Source of the DNA: Clostridia bacterium
Lineage (GTDB): Bacteria > Bacillota > Clostridia > Oscillospirales > CAG-272
Reading direction: 5' to 3'
DNA length: 64,000 nt
NCBI GenBank assembly: GCA_017463125.1
Contig: JAFTPV010000020.1
Span: 1 to 64,000, forward strand
Made by a program: the position numbers and the translations under genes. Position 1 is the stretch's first letter. Each line of letters starts with the position of its first letter. The notes under the pieces are model-generated. The model saw only the letters and a program-made list of their open reading frames with translations, was not told the origin of the DNA and ran no database searches. This document shows, piece by piece, positions 53,401 through 62,940 of this stretch.

Positions 53401-56400
53401 CGCTCACTGGCTACGTTGATTACGGTGACGGCGGTCTTGATACAAACTTGAATAACACCTTCACCTTCCCTCTCGTTGCGGATTTCCAGGCCCCCGTTAT
53501 TCCGGACTGTGAGTTCTACACCGAGTATGACCGTTCTGAAAAGAAAACCAGGCTCTTTGCAAAGGTTGCGGTTTACGATAACCATTACTCAATGGCTATG
53601 CAGTTTGGTTACATCGGTACAAGCGATGCAGGCGAGCCTATGTTCTACGCTTTCGATCGTTATCCTACACAGGTTTATTCTGATTTCAACTCTACAAGCT
53701 ACGTAACGTATGAGCTTACGGACTATATAGATGAAATCATGGCAAGCTCTTATAACAAAAACACCTTCGCTATAACGACGTACGACTACGCGATAAACGC
53801 GGCAACGTACGAGATACCGCTTCCCGATAACTACGAGGACTTCTACTTTGACGACTATGAGGACGTATACTATGACGAGCCTTCTGTTGCACTCAGTCCC
53901 AACGAGGTCTTCACGCTTACTCCCTTCGTTTATCCCGAAACAGAGTGGGCAGATCTTATTGAGTACAAAGTTTCCGATTCCAAGGTTGCCCGCATAGTAG
54001 GAAACCAGGTAATCGCTCTGAAATCCGGTAAGGCGAAAATATACGCGACGTATACAAAGCCCGACGGAACGACTGTGCGTGCAGAGCTGCGTCTTACGGT
54101 TCGAGGACCCGAAGACGAAGGCTACGCAATATACGACAAGCCCGTAGCCGAAAGCTTTACTCTCACCGGATATTACACCAACAAGGCATTCTATATGCTG
54201 AATGCCGACGAGAAGGAAATCGGCGATACCGGCAACGATATGAAATTTGTCGGAAACAATTATTCGCTCTCGCTCTACCCCTCCGAGTCGGTAACTCTGC
54301 GCTACAAGCTCGATGCATATTTCCCCGAGGACACAGAGGTTGTATTTGAAGCAGGTAACGAAAACATCGTTAAAGTCAACGACAAAGGACAGATAACCGC
54401 AGTAGCTGAAGGATTCTCCTCGGTTACGATAAAGGTTCTTCTTGACGGCAGAAGCACATATTACTCTCAGTCGGTTTCGATTGAGGTAAAGGAGCCTTAC
54501 GTTACAACAGGCCCCTCCCTTACTCACTACTACGGTAACGGAGGCGTCGTAACATTCCCGAAAACACTTGCGATAACACAGATCGGCGAGTTTGCCTTCT
54601 CAAACTTTAACTACGTTGTTAAGGAGCCTGGTGAAATGCACCCCGAGGATACCACAACTATGAAGGCGTGGTTCATCGGTGACGACACGATAACAGAGGT
54701 TTACATTCCCGAGGGCGTTGAGCGAATAGGCGCTTACGCGTTTGCAAACCTTACAAAGCTTGAGACTGTTCACTTCCCCTCTACTCTTGAAACCATTGAC
54801 TACGGAGCATTCTTCGGTTGTAAAAATCTTAAAAAGCTCGACGGAATAGAAAACGTTAAGTTTATTAACCAGTCGGCATTCTCAGGCTGTGCGATAGACG
54901 GTACGCTTGATCTTAAGAAGGCTGTTGCAATTTCGTCTTATGCATTTGCTTACAACACCAGCCTCGATGCTCTTATCCTTCCCGAAACTATCCAGTCCGT
55001 AGGTGCTTACGCATTTACAGGCAACACGTCTATGAAATCTCTCGAGATAAAGGCGGATATAGTAAAGCTTGGTCAGTATGCATTCAGCAACTGCTCCGAG
55101 CTTACGTCAGTTGAGTTGAACTCTGCCGTCATCCCCGCCGGAGCGTTCCTTGACTGTAAGAAGCTGGAGAGCGTCACTCTCGGTAAGGACGTTGCCGTTA
55201 TAGGCGAATACGCATTCGGCAACACTATCGTTGAAGAATTCGTTATAGCAGAGGATAACACGGCGTTTACTCCCGGTGTGCACGAGTACATTCTCTCCTC
55301 TGACGAGAGCGTGATACTGCTTGTTGCTCCCGGATTCTCCGGAGATTTCAGCCTTAATAATCCAAAGGTTAAATCGGTAGCAAGCGGAGCATTCTCCGGT
55401 AATACTTACATTACCTCTGTTAATATTCCTTCCGTTACTTACGTTTCAACCTTTGCATTCTCCGAATGTACGGCTCTCAAGACTATCAATCTCGGTACTC
55501 TTGAGTACATCGGCGACTTTGCATTCCAAAACACAGCTATTACCACTCTTCCTTCGTTTAGCGGCGTTGATACCATTGGTAAATACGCATTTGCGAGAAC
55601 GAATATTTCCTCGGTAATCATTTCCGACGGAATGGAAATCCTCGAGGGAGCCTTCGCAAGCTGCGAGAAGCTCTCCTCCGTTGTTATCGGTGATAACGTT
55701 ACGGTAGGAAAGTACGCATTCCTTATGGACTCCAACATTTATCCCTTGAAGGACGAGCGCAATTCCTCACTCGAGGTTGGCTCTTATAGGCAGGGTGATA
55801 TTAACATCTTCTACTACGACTACAAATCACCTATTACAAGTCTTACAATAGGTGATAACGCAGACCTTGGCTACGCGGCATTCCTTGGTGCAGCAAAGCT
55901 TACGGGCGTTACTCTCGGCAATAACGTCAAGGTTGGCGACTACGCATTCTACAACTGCGCGTCACTTAATAACATCGACCTTTCATCAGTCGTTTATATC
56001 GGTGAGTTTGCCTTCTCCGGAATGTTTTCTCCCGAATATACCGACAGTGCTCTTCAATCTCCTATCTGGGATACTGAAACAAATAACTATCAGTACCGCT
56101 ATTACACCCCAAAATTCAAGCACGTTGATCTTTCCGCTGTTACCTATATCGGCGACTCGGCATTCCTTTGCTGTAAAGAAATTGAAGAGGTTGTTCTCGG
56201 CAATGGACTTACAGAGATTGCAAAAAGCGCCTTCGGCGGAGCGACAAAGTTATCAAGAATAAATCTTGAAAACATCGTAACGGTAGGCGACGAGTCGTTC
56301 GCAGAATGCGCTATTGAGGAGCTTGATCTCTCCTCGGCAACCTACATTGGCAAGTACGCATTCTGCTATAACGGAGCTCTCGATAAGGTTACTCTCGCAA

Positions 56401-57833
56401 AAGAAAACATTGAGATTGCAGAGGGTGCATTCTCCTACTGTAAGGCTCTTGACGAGTTGTACGGTGAAGAGGGCGCCTCAGTTATCGGCGATTACGCCTT
56501 TGCTTACACCGCTTTGACTGACATTGACCTTACCGCAGTAACCGCCCTCGGCACTCATGCCTTTATGAAGGAAGAGTACGCCGCATTTAGTGTAAAGCTC
56601 GGTGAGGTACTTGAAAAGATTGGCGACAACCCCTTCGCTATGTGCGAAATTGCTCCCTTCTCAAAAACGGTTTCTGAATCATTCAATGATAAGGATTACC
56701 AAAACGTTGTATACACCTTCGATATAACCGATACCGTAAAGATCATAGACGGCTCGATATACAGAGTTGTTCCTTACGGTCTTGAGCTTATCACCTGGTG
56801 CGGTGACTCTAAAGTAACGGTTGCTGATAATACCGTAAGGATCGGCGCTATGGCATTTGCGGGTGACGACGTAACGAGCGTTATTCTTCCCTACACGGTT
56901 TCCGCAATAGGACACAAGGCGTTCTACAAGTGTGATAAGCTTTCCTTCATCTCGTTTGCAAGCTACGATGCTCCCAGACTTGAGGAAGAATACGACGAGA
57001 TTTATTTCTCAACGTTTGAAAACATACCTTGTACGGGAACCTTTGAGTTTGAGGATTACGACGGTAATCTGATAATCCACGAAGGACTTGAAATCGTTCC
57101 CTTCTATATCTGGAACGTTTCTTCTATGCCCACAAACACCTTCTACGGCGCAAGCTTTGTTGACTACATCGGTCATATCGACAACAAGATAGCAATGATC
57201 TGCCCCGTGAACGGAAACAACTACAACTCCTTTATCTTCGGACAGTATTTCGACACGGTTATCAACGGTGCTACCGCTGCTGACGATATTACTCTTGCTG
57301 CTATTGAGGCAATCAGTAAGATTCCGGACGCAAAGACTATAAAGCTTACCGACAAGCCGATTGTTGAACACGCGAGAGCGCTCTACGATATGATACTCAC
57401 CTTCGACCAGCGTGCGCTCGTTGATTATCAGGTTCTCACGACTGCCGAAAACAGAATTAAAACTCTTGAAGCTCTGGCAAACAAGAACGACAACACCACT
57501 CCTCCCGAGGTTGTCACGCCCACAGAACCCGAGAGCGACAACACGCTCGCTATCGTACTCACTGTTATAGGCATTGTTCTCGTTATTGCAGGTGCCGCTG
57601 TGGCTGCATTCTTCCTTCTTAAAGAAAAGGGTGTTATAGCTGCAAAGGCAAGTGATGAGAAAAAGGAGGCTGATGCATCCGACTCTGACGAGCCGACAGG
57701 CGACACACAGGAGGCGTCCGATAACGACGTGACTTCGGCAAGCGAGGAACCCGAGGAAAATGAAGAATCCGAGAGTGTCGATCCCGGTGCTATGTCAGAG
57801 GACGAGGTCGAGGTTGAGAAAAATGAAGAATAA
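50409..57833 (+). CDS. Giant membrane-anchored subtilisin-family protease with PA, Ig-like and BspA-type LRR domains
   Basis: 2,474 residues. A signal segment (about 8-31) is followed by a propeptide (about 55-165) and an S8 catalytic domain. The triad is D216 (AVLDTGLD), H293 (NHGTHVAG) and S615 (GTSMATPN), with a PA domain inserted at about 440-560 (VKGKIALVRRGSTTFEEKA). Fn3-like regions reach about residue 1100. Two Big_2-type Ig domains (about 1157-1235 and 1287-1361) precede some 30 LRR_5 repeats (about 1377-2200; IGDFAF, IGKYAF, LEEG-type turns). A C-terminal membrane helix (about 2377-2402) leads to a 60-residue acidic tail. Likely a surface protease degrading large proteins or adhering to host or bacterial ligands. 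Confidence 0.93.
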   Translation: MAKKQTLLRIATAVIALVMLLSTLLAVSMSATGGGAASALTQSGIRPYNGSLINNKENYYNSSVIYKLPDTVEDTDELSLIIKMQSTSLMDGYKKDGDGMTFAEYAETDGASSIRSEIAKKADELKKKLDGSGVEYELGRSYDTVLSGFEVIITAKDFESICKTLSSEATVIVGEEYEVAETKLVENEVDIDENTGIFDSSDFKYNGSGTIVAVLDTGLDYYHTAFSDSNFAGYNTGNYSLTFSEVSSIVSDLRASEMQSGLTASDVYIGNKVPYAFDYADSDSDVYPLLSNHGTHVAGVVAGHDDVITGAAPGAQLAIMKIFSDVMATSRTSWIIAALEDCVALGVDVINMSIGTTCGFSRETDAEAISGVYDDIRELGISLVVAASNSYNSTYGSDKNGNLGLTSNPDSATVGSPSTYLGALSVASIEGAKTPYLLDSENKIIYFIESTDRVSEEKDFVDELLASDTNTLTIEYITIPGAGRSADYTGIDVKGKIALVRRGSTTFEEKAAVAKAKGAAGVIIYNNVSGDIKMNVGETDLPVCSISQDVGERLAKVHSGKITISRGQSSGPFISDFSSWGPTPDLRIKPEITAHGGSILSAVPGQSYERISGTSMATPNISGLTALLRQYVIERFPELEGDSKAINATVNRLMMSTADIMLGKNGLPYAVRKQGAGLANLNDSALSNAYIVTYDRLEGYEMDKSKIELGDDPEKTGKYTLTFSVKNFGTTALSYDISAYVMTEGVSDTKTSKGDTTVTETAYILGGAMVDVVSCEGGALSGKKITVNAGTSAKVTLTITLSESDKKYLDESFENGMYVEGFVMLDALDEGSTDLNVPYLAFYGDWTVAPLFDIDYFETNKDELDDSLDLLDKTLPDAYATRPIGGTTDDYMSYLGSYYFIQKPGTTMIAADRKYIAISNQTDALNSLRFVWAGMLRSAEKVIVTITDDATGEVVYETTDYDIRKSFGEGGPIAPANIDIEFSAIENNLKNNMSYTVSLTGYVDYGDGGLDTNLNNTFTFPLVADFQAPVIPDCEFYTEYDRSEKKTRLFAKVAVYDNHYSMAMQFGYIGTSDAGEPMFYAFDRYPTQVYSDFNSTSYVTYELTDYIDEIMASSYNKNTFAITTYDYAINAATYEIPLPDNYEDFYFDDYEDVYYDEPSVALSPNEVFTLTPFVYPETEWADLIEYKVSDSKVARIVGNQVIALKSGKAKIYATYTKPDGTTVRAELRLTVRGPEDEGYAIYDKPVAESFTLTGYYTNKAFYMLNADEKEIGDTGNDMKFVGNNYSLSLYPSESVTLRYKLDAYFPEDTEVVFEAGNENIVKVNDKGQITAVAEGFSSVTIKVLLDGRSTYYSQSVSIEVKEPYVTTGPSLTHYYGNGGVVTFPKTLAITQIGEFAFSNFNYVVKEPGEMHPEDTTTMKAWFIGDDTITEVYIPEGVERIGAYAFANLTKLETVHFPSTLETIDYGAFFGCKNLKKLDGIENVKFINQSAFSGCAIDGTLDLKKAVAISSYAFAYNTSLDALILPETIQSVGAYAFTGNTSMKSLEIKADIVKLGQYAFSNCSELTSVELNSAVIPAGAFLDCKKLESVTLGKDVAVIGEYAFGNTIVEEFVIAEDNTAFTPGVHEYILSSDESVILLVAPGFSGDFSLNNPKVKSVASGAFSGNTYITSVNIPSVTYVSTFAFSECTALKTINLGTLEYIGDFAFQNTAITTLPSFSGVDTIGKYAFARTNISSVIISDGMEILEGAFASCEKLSSVVIGDNVTVGKYAFLMDSNIYPLKDERNSSLEVGSYRQGDINIFYYDYKSPITSLTIGDNADLGYAAFLGAAKLTGVTLGNNVKVGDYAFYNCASLNNIDLSSVVYIGEFAFSGMFSPEYTDSALQSPIWDTETNNYQYRYYTPKFKHVDLSAVTYIGDSAFLCCKEIEEVVLGNGLTEIAKSAFGGATKLSRINLENIVTVGDESFAECAIEELDLSSATYIGKYAFCYNGALDKVTLAKENIEIAEGAFSYCKALDELYGEEGASVIGDYAFAYTALTDIDLTAVTALGTHAFMKEEYAAFSVKLGEVLEKIGDNPFAMCEIAPFSKTVSESFNDKDYQNVVYTFDITDTVKIIDGSIYRVVPYGLELITWCGDSKVTVADNTVRIGAMAFAGDDVTSVILPYTVSAIGHKAFYKCDKLSFISFASYDAPRLEEEYDEIYFSTFENIPCTGTFEFEDYDGNLIIHEGLEIVPFYIWNVSSMPTNTFYGASFVDYIGHIDNKIAMICPVNGNNYNSFIFGQYFDTVINGATAADDITLAAIEAISKIPDAKTIKLTDKPIVEHARALYDMILTFDQRALVDYQVLTTAENRIKTLEALANKNDNTTPPEVVTPTEPESDNTLAIVLTVIGIVLVIAGAAVAAFFLLKEKGVIAAKASDEKKEADASDSDEPTGDTQEASDNDVTSASEEPEENEESESVDPGAMSEDEVEVEKNEE

Positions 57834-57975
57834 TCTTGACAAAGAGGACCGCAAAATACTAATTACGTTCAAAAGCAACGAGGCGGGGGAAAAGGCTCTC
57901 CCCCGCCCCGACAAAGCAAAAAAAGAAGCCTACAAGATCAGAATTGTATTCGGAGGACAACCGAATGAAAAGTAA
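57823..57975 (+). CDS. 50-residue basic protein overlapping both neighbours
   Basis: Starts MKNNLDKEDRKILITFKS and ends YKIRIVFGGQPNEK. The family is unknown. It overlaps the subtilase stop by 11 bases and the following lipoprotein start by 11 bases, in different frames; such ordered coupling argues for real translation. It is charged, with no membrane segment or signal, so it is cytoplasmic. It could act on the cytoplasmic acidic tail of the subtilase, but this is speculation. Confidence 0.6.
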   Translation: MKNNLDKEDRKILITFKSNEAGEKALPRPDKAKKEAYKIRIVFGGQPNEK

Positions 57976-59281
57976 AATTTATGCTGTAATTATGGCGTTG
58001 ATGACACTCATCGCCGTGACAGCCCTCTCCTCCTGTGAAGCTGATACTGAGTATGATAAGCTTGACCGCGACGGATATACCGTAAGCGTTAAGTTTGACT
58101 CCGACGGCGGAACGATAAAGGGCTCTAATTCAACCGTAATAGACGTTTTTAATCCCGATAATTACACGGCTGACGCAGACGGCAATATCAATATTTCTCT
58201 ACTCAAGCCCGACGATCCTTCCAGGGATAAAAACAACCGTCTTACTATTACCAAGCCGGATCACTACATAGCGGGCTGGTACACTACAAGAACTCCTATT
58301 GACGAAAACGATCTCTCAAAGGGCTACACCTACTCCGGCAGGTGGGATTTTGAAAAGGATACGCTGACTCTTGATAAGGACGGCGAATATACCTCTTCTG
58401 AAAATCAGCTTGTGCTTTACGCCGCTTGGGTACCTTATTTCACTTTTGAAATATATGCTCCCGACGAAAACGGCGAGCTTACGCTCATTGAGTCAAAGAA
58501 GGCTTTGAGCCTCGATATTCCCGTTTGGGAGGATGGCGCGGCTACCGTAAAGATGGGAGATATTTCAAAGCGTCGCGGCTACACGTTTGAAGCCGCATAT
58601 CTTGATGAAGCAATGACAGTCCCAGTAACCGATGATGCTATCAGCGGCGTTGTTGATGACGAAACAGGAACACTGCAACAGGACACCATAAGGCTGTATA
58701 CAAAATGGCTTGAGGGTGATCACTACCGTATTTACTCCGCAGATCAGCTCAATAAGAACGCAACCTATAACGGCATATATCATATTATGAGCGATCTCGA
58801 CTTTGAAAACGAGTCGTGGAACTTCTACGGAACGGGCTTCAGCGGCCAGATTCACGGTAACGGACACAAGATTTCCAACATATCTATTGAAACGACGTAT
58901 GCAATGCCCTCCAATGGACTGTTTTCTTCAATAAACGGAGAGGCAATCATTAAGGACATTACTTTTGAAAACATAACTCACAAAATCAACGTGGGTATAA
59001 CGAAAACGGATGACTCGTTCGGCCTGTTTGCAGGCAAGTGTAACGAGGGAGCGGTGCTTCAGAACGTTGAGATAAGCGGAGAGCTTCTCTTCGGTCAAAA
59101 CTGCTCAAACCTCGAGAGCTATTCCGGCTACTATATCGGAATATTTGCATCAAGCGGAACGCCTGACGGTATTGACATATCTGATATAACCTACGGCGTA
59201 TATGCGGACGACGGGTATGAAGAGCCCGCCATCTCCTTTATCGAAGAGGATGACGGTCTGCTCAGCCTTGTTTTCAATTAA
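57965..59281 (+). CDS. Surface lipoprotein with Listeria-Bacteroides (InlB-like) repeats
   Basis: 438 residues from ATG 57965, with CGGAGG 8 bases before. The lipobox is TALSSC (Cys22). Two InlB_B-type repeats are seen (about 30-160 and 165-255: VSVKFDSDGGTIK...GWYTT...LYAAW; RRGYTFEAAYLD...LYTKW). The C-terminal part (about 255-420, SADQLNKNATYNGIYHIMSDLDF and IHGNGHKISNISI) resembles GLUG-type beta-helix repeats. Probably a binding or adhesion protein. It lies between the subtilase and the peptide-binding lipoprotein on the same strand. Confidence 0.85.
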   Translation: MKSKIYAVIMALMTLIAVTALSSCEADTEYDKLDRDGYTVSVKFDSDGGTIKGSNSTVIDVFNPDNYTADADGNINISLLKPDDPSRDKNNRLTITKPDHYIAGWYTTRTPIDENDLSKGYTYSGRWDFEKDTLTLDKDGEYTSSENQLVLYAAWVPYFTFEIYAPDENGELTLIESKKALSLDIPVWEDGAATVKMGDISKRRGYTFEAAYLDEAMTVPVTDDAISGVVDDETGTLQQDTIRLYTKWLEGDHYRIYSADQLNKNATYNGIYHIMSDLDFENESWNFYGTGFSGQIHGNGHKISNISIETTYAMPSNGLFSSINGEAIIKDITFENITHKINVGITKTDDSFGLFAGKCNEGAVLQNVEISGELLFGQNCSNLESYSGYYIGIFASSGTPDGIDISDITYGVYADDGYEEPAISFIEEDDGLLSLVFN

Positions 59282-59308
59282 TTTCGTATTAAATATTTGG
59301 AGGTATAT

Positions 59309-61912
59309 ATGAAAAACAAAATCATTTCGCTCATACTCCTGCTTACTATGAGTGTGGGCATAGTAGCTACTCTTGGTAGCTGCTCCGAACCCGAAAAGAC
59401 CGCCCCCGACGCTCTCGTTATTATGACGGAAGAGCTTGACGGTCTGTTCAGCCCCTTCTTCTCTACCAGCGGTACTGACGCTACAATCGTTGGTATGACA
59501 CAGATCAGCATGCTCACCTACGGCTATGCAAACGGCAGAGTTTCTCCCGCGTGGGGCGACAATGAAGCTGTTGTAACAAAGGACTTTGAACAGAAGTCCG
59601 AGAACGGTAAGACAACTTATACCTTCGTTCTTAAGAACGGTATCAAGTTCTCTGACGGTCATCCTCTCACCATGGAGGACGTACTCTTCAATATGTACGT
59701 TTATCTCGACCCCGTTTACACCGGCTCTTCCACGATGTACTCAACCGACATCGTAGGTCTTAACGATTACAGAACGCAAACAAACAACGCACTTGACAAC
59801 ACGGACGATCAGATCAACATCGACGCAAAAAACCGCGCGGCCCAGCGTATCAACGAGCTTCTTAACCTCTTCACACAGGTAAAGAAGTCTACCGGTACAA
59901 ACGAAGCTACCTACGATCAGATGATCGCGGCAATCAATACTCACACTCTCAGTCCCGGCTACAAGAGTGCTATCTCGAACAATGCATCCAGCGTTACAAC
60001 AGCGCAGCTCAAGGCCGACTACGAGCTTACTCTTAAGTACTTTAAGGAAGAGCTTGCAACCGACTACGACACAGCAAAGAACGCTTACACCGAGGAGCCC
60101 TATAAGTCCCAGGATGCCTTCACAGGCGCTATGAAGGACATTAACTCCTTTATGTACTACGAAAACATGGGTGTTGAGGTAAAGTTCGGCACCAAGATAA
60201 CTGAGGACGGCAAGGAGATCGAGAACGCTGATAAGTCCAAGATCAACGAGGTTATCATCACATACCCCTCCTCCATTGACACTATGGAAGAGGCTATCCA
60301 ATACGTTTACGACGCAAAGATCAATAGCGCTCTTGACGAGATTTTGAGATACTGGGCAACATCACAGAAGCTTGAAACCGAGTATGTAGCAAAGGCAAAG
60401 GAGGTTATCCTTCACGCAAGCGAGAGCAGTGACGGCCTCAAGGTTCCCAACATTTCAGGTATCGTATCTCTCGGTCACACCACCGATGAAACAAGCGTAG
60501 TTGTAAACGGAACTACCTACAACATCGCAAAGACTCATAACCCCGACGGTACTCCCGCAAATGCAGACGAGTACGACGTGCTCCAGATCACCATCAACGG
60601 CGTTGACCCCAAGGCTGTATGGAACTTCGCATTCTCCGTTGCTCCCCAGCACTACTACGCAGAGGGCTACTCTGTTGACATTGCAGGGAACAACTTCGGC
60701 GTAGAGTACGCATCCTTTGACTTTATGCGTGACGTTATCCAGTCCAAGAACTCTGTTCCTATGGGTGCCGGCGCATACATGGCAACTAACGCAAACAACG
60801 ATACAAATCCCCAGGGCTACGACTTCTTCAGCGGCGGCGTTGTATATTTCAAGGCTAACAACAGCTTTCTCCTCGGCGAGCCCGCTACAGAAAAGATTCG
60901 TTATCAGGTAGTAAGCGCTACAAACGCTATCGGCGCTCTTAAGGACGGCTCGGTTCACTACGTTTCTCCCCAGCTTACTCCCTATAACGAGCAGCAGCTT
61001 GCATCCATGAAGAGCTCGGGCTTCGACAGTATTGCCGTTGACCAGCTTGGCTACGGTTATATCGGTATCAACGCAGGTAAGGTTCCCAACATCTATCTCC
61101 GTAAGGCTATTATGGCGGCTATGAACACCGAGCTCGCTCTTAAGTACTACACTCCCGGCTCCGCAGAGAAGATCTACTGGCCGATGTCCACAGTATCCTG
61201 GGCTTATCCCAAGGATGAGCTTGGAAACAACGAGGAAAACAACCTTCACGCCTATCCCGTAGTAGCATTCGACGAAAACGTAGTAAGAGCTGTTATTCAG
61301 GACTATATGAACGATGCTGCTAACCACAACGGCGGCTATGACGAGGATGATCTCAAGATCACCTTCACTATCGCAGGCGCAAATCTTACAGACCACCCCA
61401 CCTACAACGTATTCCAGAGCGCTGCCGAGCTTCTTAACAGCATGGGCTGGGACATCGAGGTTGTTGCAGATACCAACGCTCTTACAAAGCTTACCACAGG
61501 CTCGCTCGCCGTTTGGGCAGCTGCTTGGGGTACAACGGTTGACCCCGATATGTATCAGGTTTACCACAAGAACTCCACCGCTACCAGCGTTTACGCATGG
61601 GGATACCGTGAAATTCTCAACTCTGCCGACACTATATACAGAGTAGAGTCCGGCATACTTGACGCTATGAGTATTCTTATCGATCAGGCTCGTGAGACCA
61701 ATGACGAGAATGTCCGTACAGGTCTTTACAGAGAGGCTATGGGCTATGTTCTTGATCTTGCGGTTGAGCTTCCCGTTTATCAGAGAAAGGTGCTTTACGC
61801 TTATAACACCAACGTTATAGACGCATCCTCCATTCCTTCTGCAAACGAGATCAACCCCTATTCCTCTCCTCTTGACAGAATTTGGGAGATCAAGCTGGTA
61901 TCCGACAACTAA
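59309..61912 (+). CDS. Oligopeptide ABC transporter substrate-binding lipoprotein (family 5, with insertion)
   Basis: 867 residues from ATG 59309 with GGAGG 7 bases before. The lipobox is ATLGSC (Cys25). The SBP_bac_5 pattern is clear: DGLFSPFFSTSGTD, TYTFVLKNGIKFSDGHPLTMEDVLFN, VSWAYPKDE and TVDPDMYQVYHKN near the C-terminus. Typical OppA/DppA is 500-600 residues. Here about 250 extra residues (about 150-400, helical, starting near TQTNNALDNTDDQ) are inserted into the first lobe. It captures peptides for the two permeases that follow, 24 bases downstream. Confidence 0.9.
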   Translation: MKNKIISLILLLTMSVGIVATLGSCSEPEKTAPDALVIMTEELDGLFSPFFSTSGTDATIVGMTQISMLTYGYANGRVSPAWGDNEAVVTKDFEQKSENGKTTYTFVLKNGIKFSDGHPLTMEDVLFNMYVYLDPVYTGSSTMYSTDIVGLNDYRTQTNNALDNTDDQINIDAKNRAAQRINELLNLFTQVKKSTGTNEATYDQMIAAINTHTLSPGYKSAISNNASSVTTAQLKADYELTLKYFKEELATDYDTAKNAYTEEPYKSQDAFTGAMKDINSFMYYENMGVEVKFGTKITEDGKEIENADKSKINEVIITYPSSIDTMEEAIQYVYDAKINSALDEILRYWATSQKLETEYVAKAKEVILHASESSDGLKVPNISGIVSLGHTTDETSVVVNGTTYNIAKTHNPDGTPANADEYDVLQITINGVDPKAVWNFAFSVAPQHYYAEGYSVDIAGNNFGVEYASFDFMRDVIQSKNSVPMGAGAYMATNANNDTNPQGYDFFSGGVVYFKANNSFLLGEPATEKIRYQVVSATNAIGALKDGSVHYVSPQLTPYNEQQLASMKSSGFDSIAVDQLGYGYIGINAGKVPNIYLRKAIMAAMNTELALKYYTPGSAEKIYWPMSTVSWAYPKDELGNNEENNLHAYPVVAFDENVVRAVIQDYMNDAANHNGGYDEDDLKITFTIAGANLTDHPTYNVFQSAAELLNSMGWDIEVVADTNALTKLTTGSLAVWAAAWGTTVDPDMYQVYHKNSTATSVYAWGYREILNSADTIYRVESGILDAMSILIDQARETNDENVRTGLYREAMGYVLDLAVELPVYQRKVLYAYNTNVIDASSIPSANEINPYSSPLDRIWEIKLVSDN

Positions 61913-61936
61913 TTCTAAAAAACATCGGGGTAAATT

Positions 61937-62929
61937 ATGTTAAAATATATTGCTAAACGACTCGGGCAGTCGATACTAATCCTGCTCGGCGTGTCGCTGA
62001 TAATTTACATTCTCATAAGATGTATGCCCGTAAGCTTCATCGAGGACAAGATTGCCCAGATGAACCAGGGCGGTGCAACTATCCCCGAGGAAACGATAGT
62101 TGCAATGAAGGAAATGTACGGTCTTCAGGATGACTCATTCTTGGGCATCCTGAAGGGCTACGCCAACTGGCTCGGCAATCTCTGCCAGTTCGATTTCGGT
62201 GACAGCTTCAAGTACGGCGCACCCGTTATCGATATTATAAAGAGAGATATGGGCGTTTCCTTCGCGGTAGCACTCGTTGCTACGTTCTTTGAGTTTATGA
62301 TTGCGATACCTCTCGGTATCACAGCGGCTACACATCAATATTCTATAAGAGACTACATCGTTACGATACTCGTAATGATAGGTATTTCCCTTCCCTCATT
62401 CTTCTTTGCGCAGATCCTACAAAATATATTCTCTCTGGAGCTTGGGTGGTTCCCGTTCCAAGGCTTCTTCAACGCCTCGACGGACTCCTCACCGATTGCG
62501 CTATTCTTTGACAAATGCTATCACCTCGTTCTGCCGATAGTTACCGTCACGGTACTCTCTATCGGTGGAAGAATGAGAATGACGAGAACGAATATGCTCG
62601 AGGTTATGAATTCAGATTATATCCGTACCGCAAGAGCAAAGGGTCTTAAGGAGCGCGTTGTTATTTACAAACACGCCTTCAGAAACACCATGATCCCTCT
62701 CGTTACGTCACTTGCGGGACTTCTTCCCTCGCTGTTCTCGGGTGCGATGATAACCGAGCAGGTATTTAACCTTCCCGGTATCGGAAACACCGCCTATACC
62801 GCGATGATGGCGGCTGATATCCCCTTCATCATGGGCTACAATATGTTCCTCGCGCTTCTCAGCGTGCTCGGTGTTCTTCTTGCCGACCTTATGTACGCTG
62901 TGGTTGACCCGAGAGTTAAGCTACAGTAA
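61937..62929 (+). CDS. Oligopeptide ABC transporter permease (OppB/DppB type)
   Basis: 330 residues with six membrane helices. Typical N-terminus YIAKRLGQSILILLGVSLIIY and the permease EAA loop YIRTARAKGLKERVVIYKHAFRN. The C-terminal signature is EQVFNLPGIGNTAYTAM. Forms the membrane channel with the next gene product. Follows the binding-protein gene by 24 bases. Confidence 0.95.
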   Translation: MLKYIAKRLGQSILILLGVSLIIYILIRCMPVSFIEDKIAQMNQGGATIPEETIVAMKEMYGLQDDSFLGILKGYANWLGNLCQFDFGDSFKYGAPVIDIIKRDMGVSFAVALVATFFEFMIAIPLGITAATHQYSIRDYIVTILVMIGISLPSFFFAQILQNIFSLELGWFPFQGFFNASTDSSPIALFFDKCYHLVLPIVTVTVLSIGGRMRMTRTNMLEVMNSDYIRTARAKGLKERVVIYKHAFRNTMIPLVTSLAGLLPSLFSGAMITEQVFNLPGIGNTAYTAMMAADIPFIMGYNMFLALLSVLGVLLADLMYAVVDPRVKLQ

Positions 62930-62940
62930 GGAGGTGCGGT

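Noticed and set aside
54540..57010. Possible tandem DNA repeat or CRISPR-like array
   Set aside because: The periodicity is from coding of BspA-type leucine-rich repeats; copies are diverged at DNA level and there are no uniform spacers.
60455..61567. 370-codon minus-strand frame
   Set aside because: Antisense shadow of the peptide-binding protein gene; Cys/Val-rich with no domain.
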